Part shown: piece by piece, positions 62,912 through 64,000 of the stretch
How the letters are laid out: every line of letters begins with the position of its first letter
Numbering within the stretch: the stretch's first letter is position 1
NCBI RefSeq assembly: GCF_003112775.1
Contig: NZ_BFCH01000007.1
Coordinates: 388,361-452,360, forward strand
Source of the DNA: Mycobacterium montefiorense
Lineage (GTDB): Bacteria > Actinomycetota > Actinomycetes > Mycobacteriales > Mycobacteriaceae
DNA length: 64,000 nucleotides
Reading direction: 5' to 3'
Program-made: the position numbers and the translations under genes
Notes under the pieces: generated by a model
The model's input: only the letters and a program-made list of their open reading frames with translations
What the model was told of the DNA's origin: nothing
Databases searched by the model: none

Positions 62912-63774
62912 TACGTGTAGAAGCCCTCGCCGGTCTTGATGCCGAGCTTGCCCGCGTCGATATAGGACGCCAGCAGCTCGCGCACGTTGAGCGGCAGGTG
63001 CGGAAACTCTGCGGCGTAATGGTTTTCGATGTCGAGCACGACATCGAGGCCGACCAGGTCCATCATCTGAAACGGGCCGACCGACACACCCAAGGCGAGC
63101 TTGAACATCCCGTCGATATCCTCGGGTCGGGCCACGCCCTCGGCAACCACGGCCAGCGACTCGCGCTTAATGGCGGCCCAGACGCGATTGAAGATGAAAC
63201 CGGTGCTCTCCTTGCGCACTTCGAAGGGATGCACGCCGAATTCGGGCAGCACGGTTAGCAGCGTCTCGAGCAGACCGCGGTCGGTCTGTCCGTTCGACAT
63301 CAACTCGAGCGCGTTGATGTCCGGTGGCATGTAGAAGTGCATGTTGCACAAACGTGTTTTGTCGTGCACGTTTTCGGCCATCAGGCGCGAGGGCAGGGAC
63401 GACGAGTTGGTTCCGAAAATGGTGCCCGCTGGGGCCACTTGGTCGATCTGTCCCCACAGCGCAATCTTGATGTCGAGCTTCTCCGGGACCGACTCCACGG
63501 CTAGCCAGGTTCTGTCCAACGCCTCGTCGAGCGACCCGGTGGCGGTTACGACGCCGACATCGCCAAATCCTCGGTCGGCCACCAGCTTGGGTAGTGCCTG
63601 AGTCACGAACTGCGTCGCTTCGTCACGCTGTTCGGCGCGGCGCGCATAGATGCGCACGGTTCCGCCGCGGGTCGCGAACATCAGGGCGATGCGGCGGCCC
63701 AGAGTGCCCGCCCCGATCACCGCGACCGGACGGTTTCGGATGTCGTCGAAGGCGTAGGTGTAGGAACCAGTCAC
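62908..63774 (-). CDS. 3-hydroxyacyl-CoA dehydrogenase family protein
   Basis: A 288-residue enzyme with NAD loop VAVIGAGTLGRRIALMFATR, catalytic-type His-containing MHFYMPPDINALELM (His-x-F then Pro-Pro), and the C-terminal dimer domain KLGIKTGEGFYTY. It oxidises 3-hydroxyacyl-CoA or a related hydroxy acid; the PPDI in place of the usual NPP suggests a different substrate, as in 3-hydroxybutyryl- or lambda-crystallin-like enzymes. Confidence 0.88.
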   Translation of the reverse strand: MTGSYTYAFDDIRNRPVAVIGAGTLGRRIALMFATRGGTVRIYARRAEQRDEATQFVTQALPKLVADRGFGDVGVVTATGSLDEALDRTWLAVESVPEKLDIKIALWGQIDQVAPAGTIFGTNSSSLPSRLMAENVHDKTRLCNMHFYMPPDINALELMSNGQTDRGLLETLLTVLPEFGVHPFEVRKESTGFIFNRVWAAIKRESLAVVAEGVARPEDIDGMFKLALGVSVGPFQMMDLVGLDVVLDIENHYAAEFPHLPLNVRELLASYIDAGKLGIKTGEGFYTY

Positions 63775-63886
63775 AAGTGCATGTTAGCTCTGCCCGCTAC
63801 CGCTTTGTGAAACCTCTTGTGTCACACGTGTTTCAGTGGTTTCCCGGCGGGGTGTTTTGTCGGTGGGTCGGTTTAGTTTCGGGGGT

Positions 63887-64000
63887 ATGGGTACGGGTGT
63901 CATCGCGGACGGGGAGACGCTTTCGGCGGCTTTCGATGTGCTCGACACTGCGCTGGAAACCGTCCTGGGCGCCGATACGCAGATGCTGTGCAACCCGGAG
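63887..64000 (+). CDS. Start of a DUF222/HNH-type (13E12 repeat family) protein (partial)
   Basis: ATG 63887 opens MGTGVIADGETLSAAFDVLD and continues to the window edge (38 residues). The phrase AFDVLDTALETVLGAD is typical of the N-terminus of mycobacterial DUF222 proteins with a C-terminal HNH nuclease (REP13E12-like). The upstream 30 bp, starting TTGTCGGTGG at 63857, resemble the two 45-bp repeats in the island. The identification rests on the first 38 residues only. Confidence 0.6.
   Translation, partial: MGTGVIADGETLSAAFDVLDTALETVLGADTQMLCNPE

Overview
This 64 kb window is GC-rich chromosomal DNA from a non-tuberculous Mycobacterium. The genus call rests on an MmpL transporter, WhiB7 and WhiB1, mycoredoxin, the AdnAB helicase-nuclease, the SigH/RshA pair, a cyclopropane mycolic acid synthase and the 24-residue ribosomal protein bL37. 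From about 7.8 to 53.6 kb the gene order matches, from memory, the Mycobacterium tuberculosis block Rv3193c to Rv3224B almost gene for gene, with three kinds of exception: an inserted island, an extra C39-peptidase-like lipoprotein and an extra PknH-sensor-like lipoprotein. No database search was run, so all family names come from recognisable motifs and recalled protein families.

Layout. 0-3.7 kb: the end of an unknown gene, an MmpL lipid transporter and two small unknown genes, ending at a terminator and an initiator tRNA-fMet. 3.9-6.9 kb: a cupin / nitroreductase / cyanamide-hydratase-like HD protein operon divergent from a GlxA-type AraC regulator. 6.9-34.4 kb: an SDR, then the conserved block (UPF0182 membrane protein, PDZ-Lon protease, metalloprotease-like protein, orphan cyclodehydratase-like protein, ABC1 kinase, WhiB7 with its attenuator leader and uORF, UvrD2, mycoredoxin, NudC, potassium channel, AdnAB, LipV, ATL, MoeZ, DUF3152 protein, TetR). 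34.4-38.9 kb: a 4.5 kb island. 38.9-53.7 kb: the conserved block resumes (DUF3107 protein to SigH, SDR, YbaK). 53.7-64 kb: a lipid and small-molecule metabolism region with a mycolic acid methyltransferase, a DUF308 protein, an FAD oxidoreductase, a four-gene operon (MBL hydrolase, SDR, sulfotransferase, alcohol dehydrogenase) divergent from an SDR-TetR pair, a small secreted protein, a 3-hydroxyacyl-CoA dehydrogenase and the start of a DUF222/HNH-type repeat gene.

The most unusual part is the island at 34365-38929. It sits exactly at the convergent 3' ends of the TetR and DUF3107 (TB9.4-like) genes and is bounded by a perfect 22-bp direct repeat, each copy of which supplies the last codons of both neighbouring genes. 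It carries a HEPN-like gene broken in frame by three tandem copies of a 7-bp unit (two copies would restore a 242-residue ORF), a HipB-HipA toxin-antitoxin pair with its own palindromic operator over the hipB start, a possible 47-residue membrane peptide, and a second HEPN/ApeA-like protein lying between two copies of a 45-bp repeat that resembles the start of IS607-type resolvase genes. This looks like a small defence or toxin island with a possible phase-variable component. No integrase is visible.

Other points worth following are the orphan RiPP-type cyclodehydratase-like gene next to an exported C39-like peptidase, the HD/nitroreductase/cupin operon, a sulfotransferase and an alkylsulfatase-like hydrolase in one operon, and several palindromes in divergent promoters.
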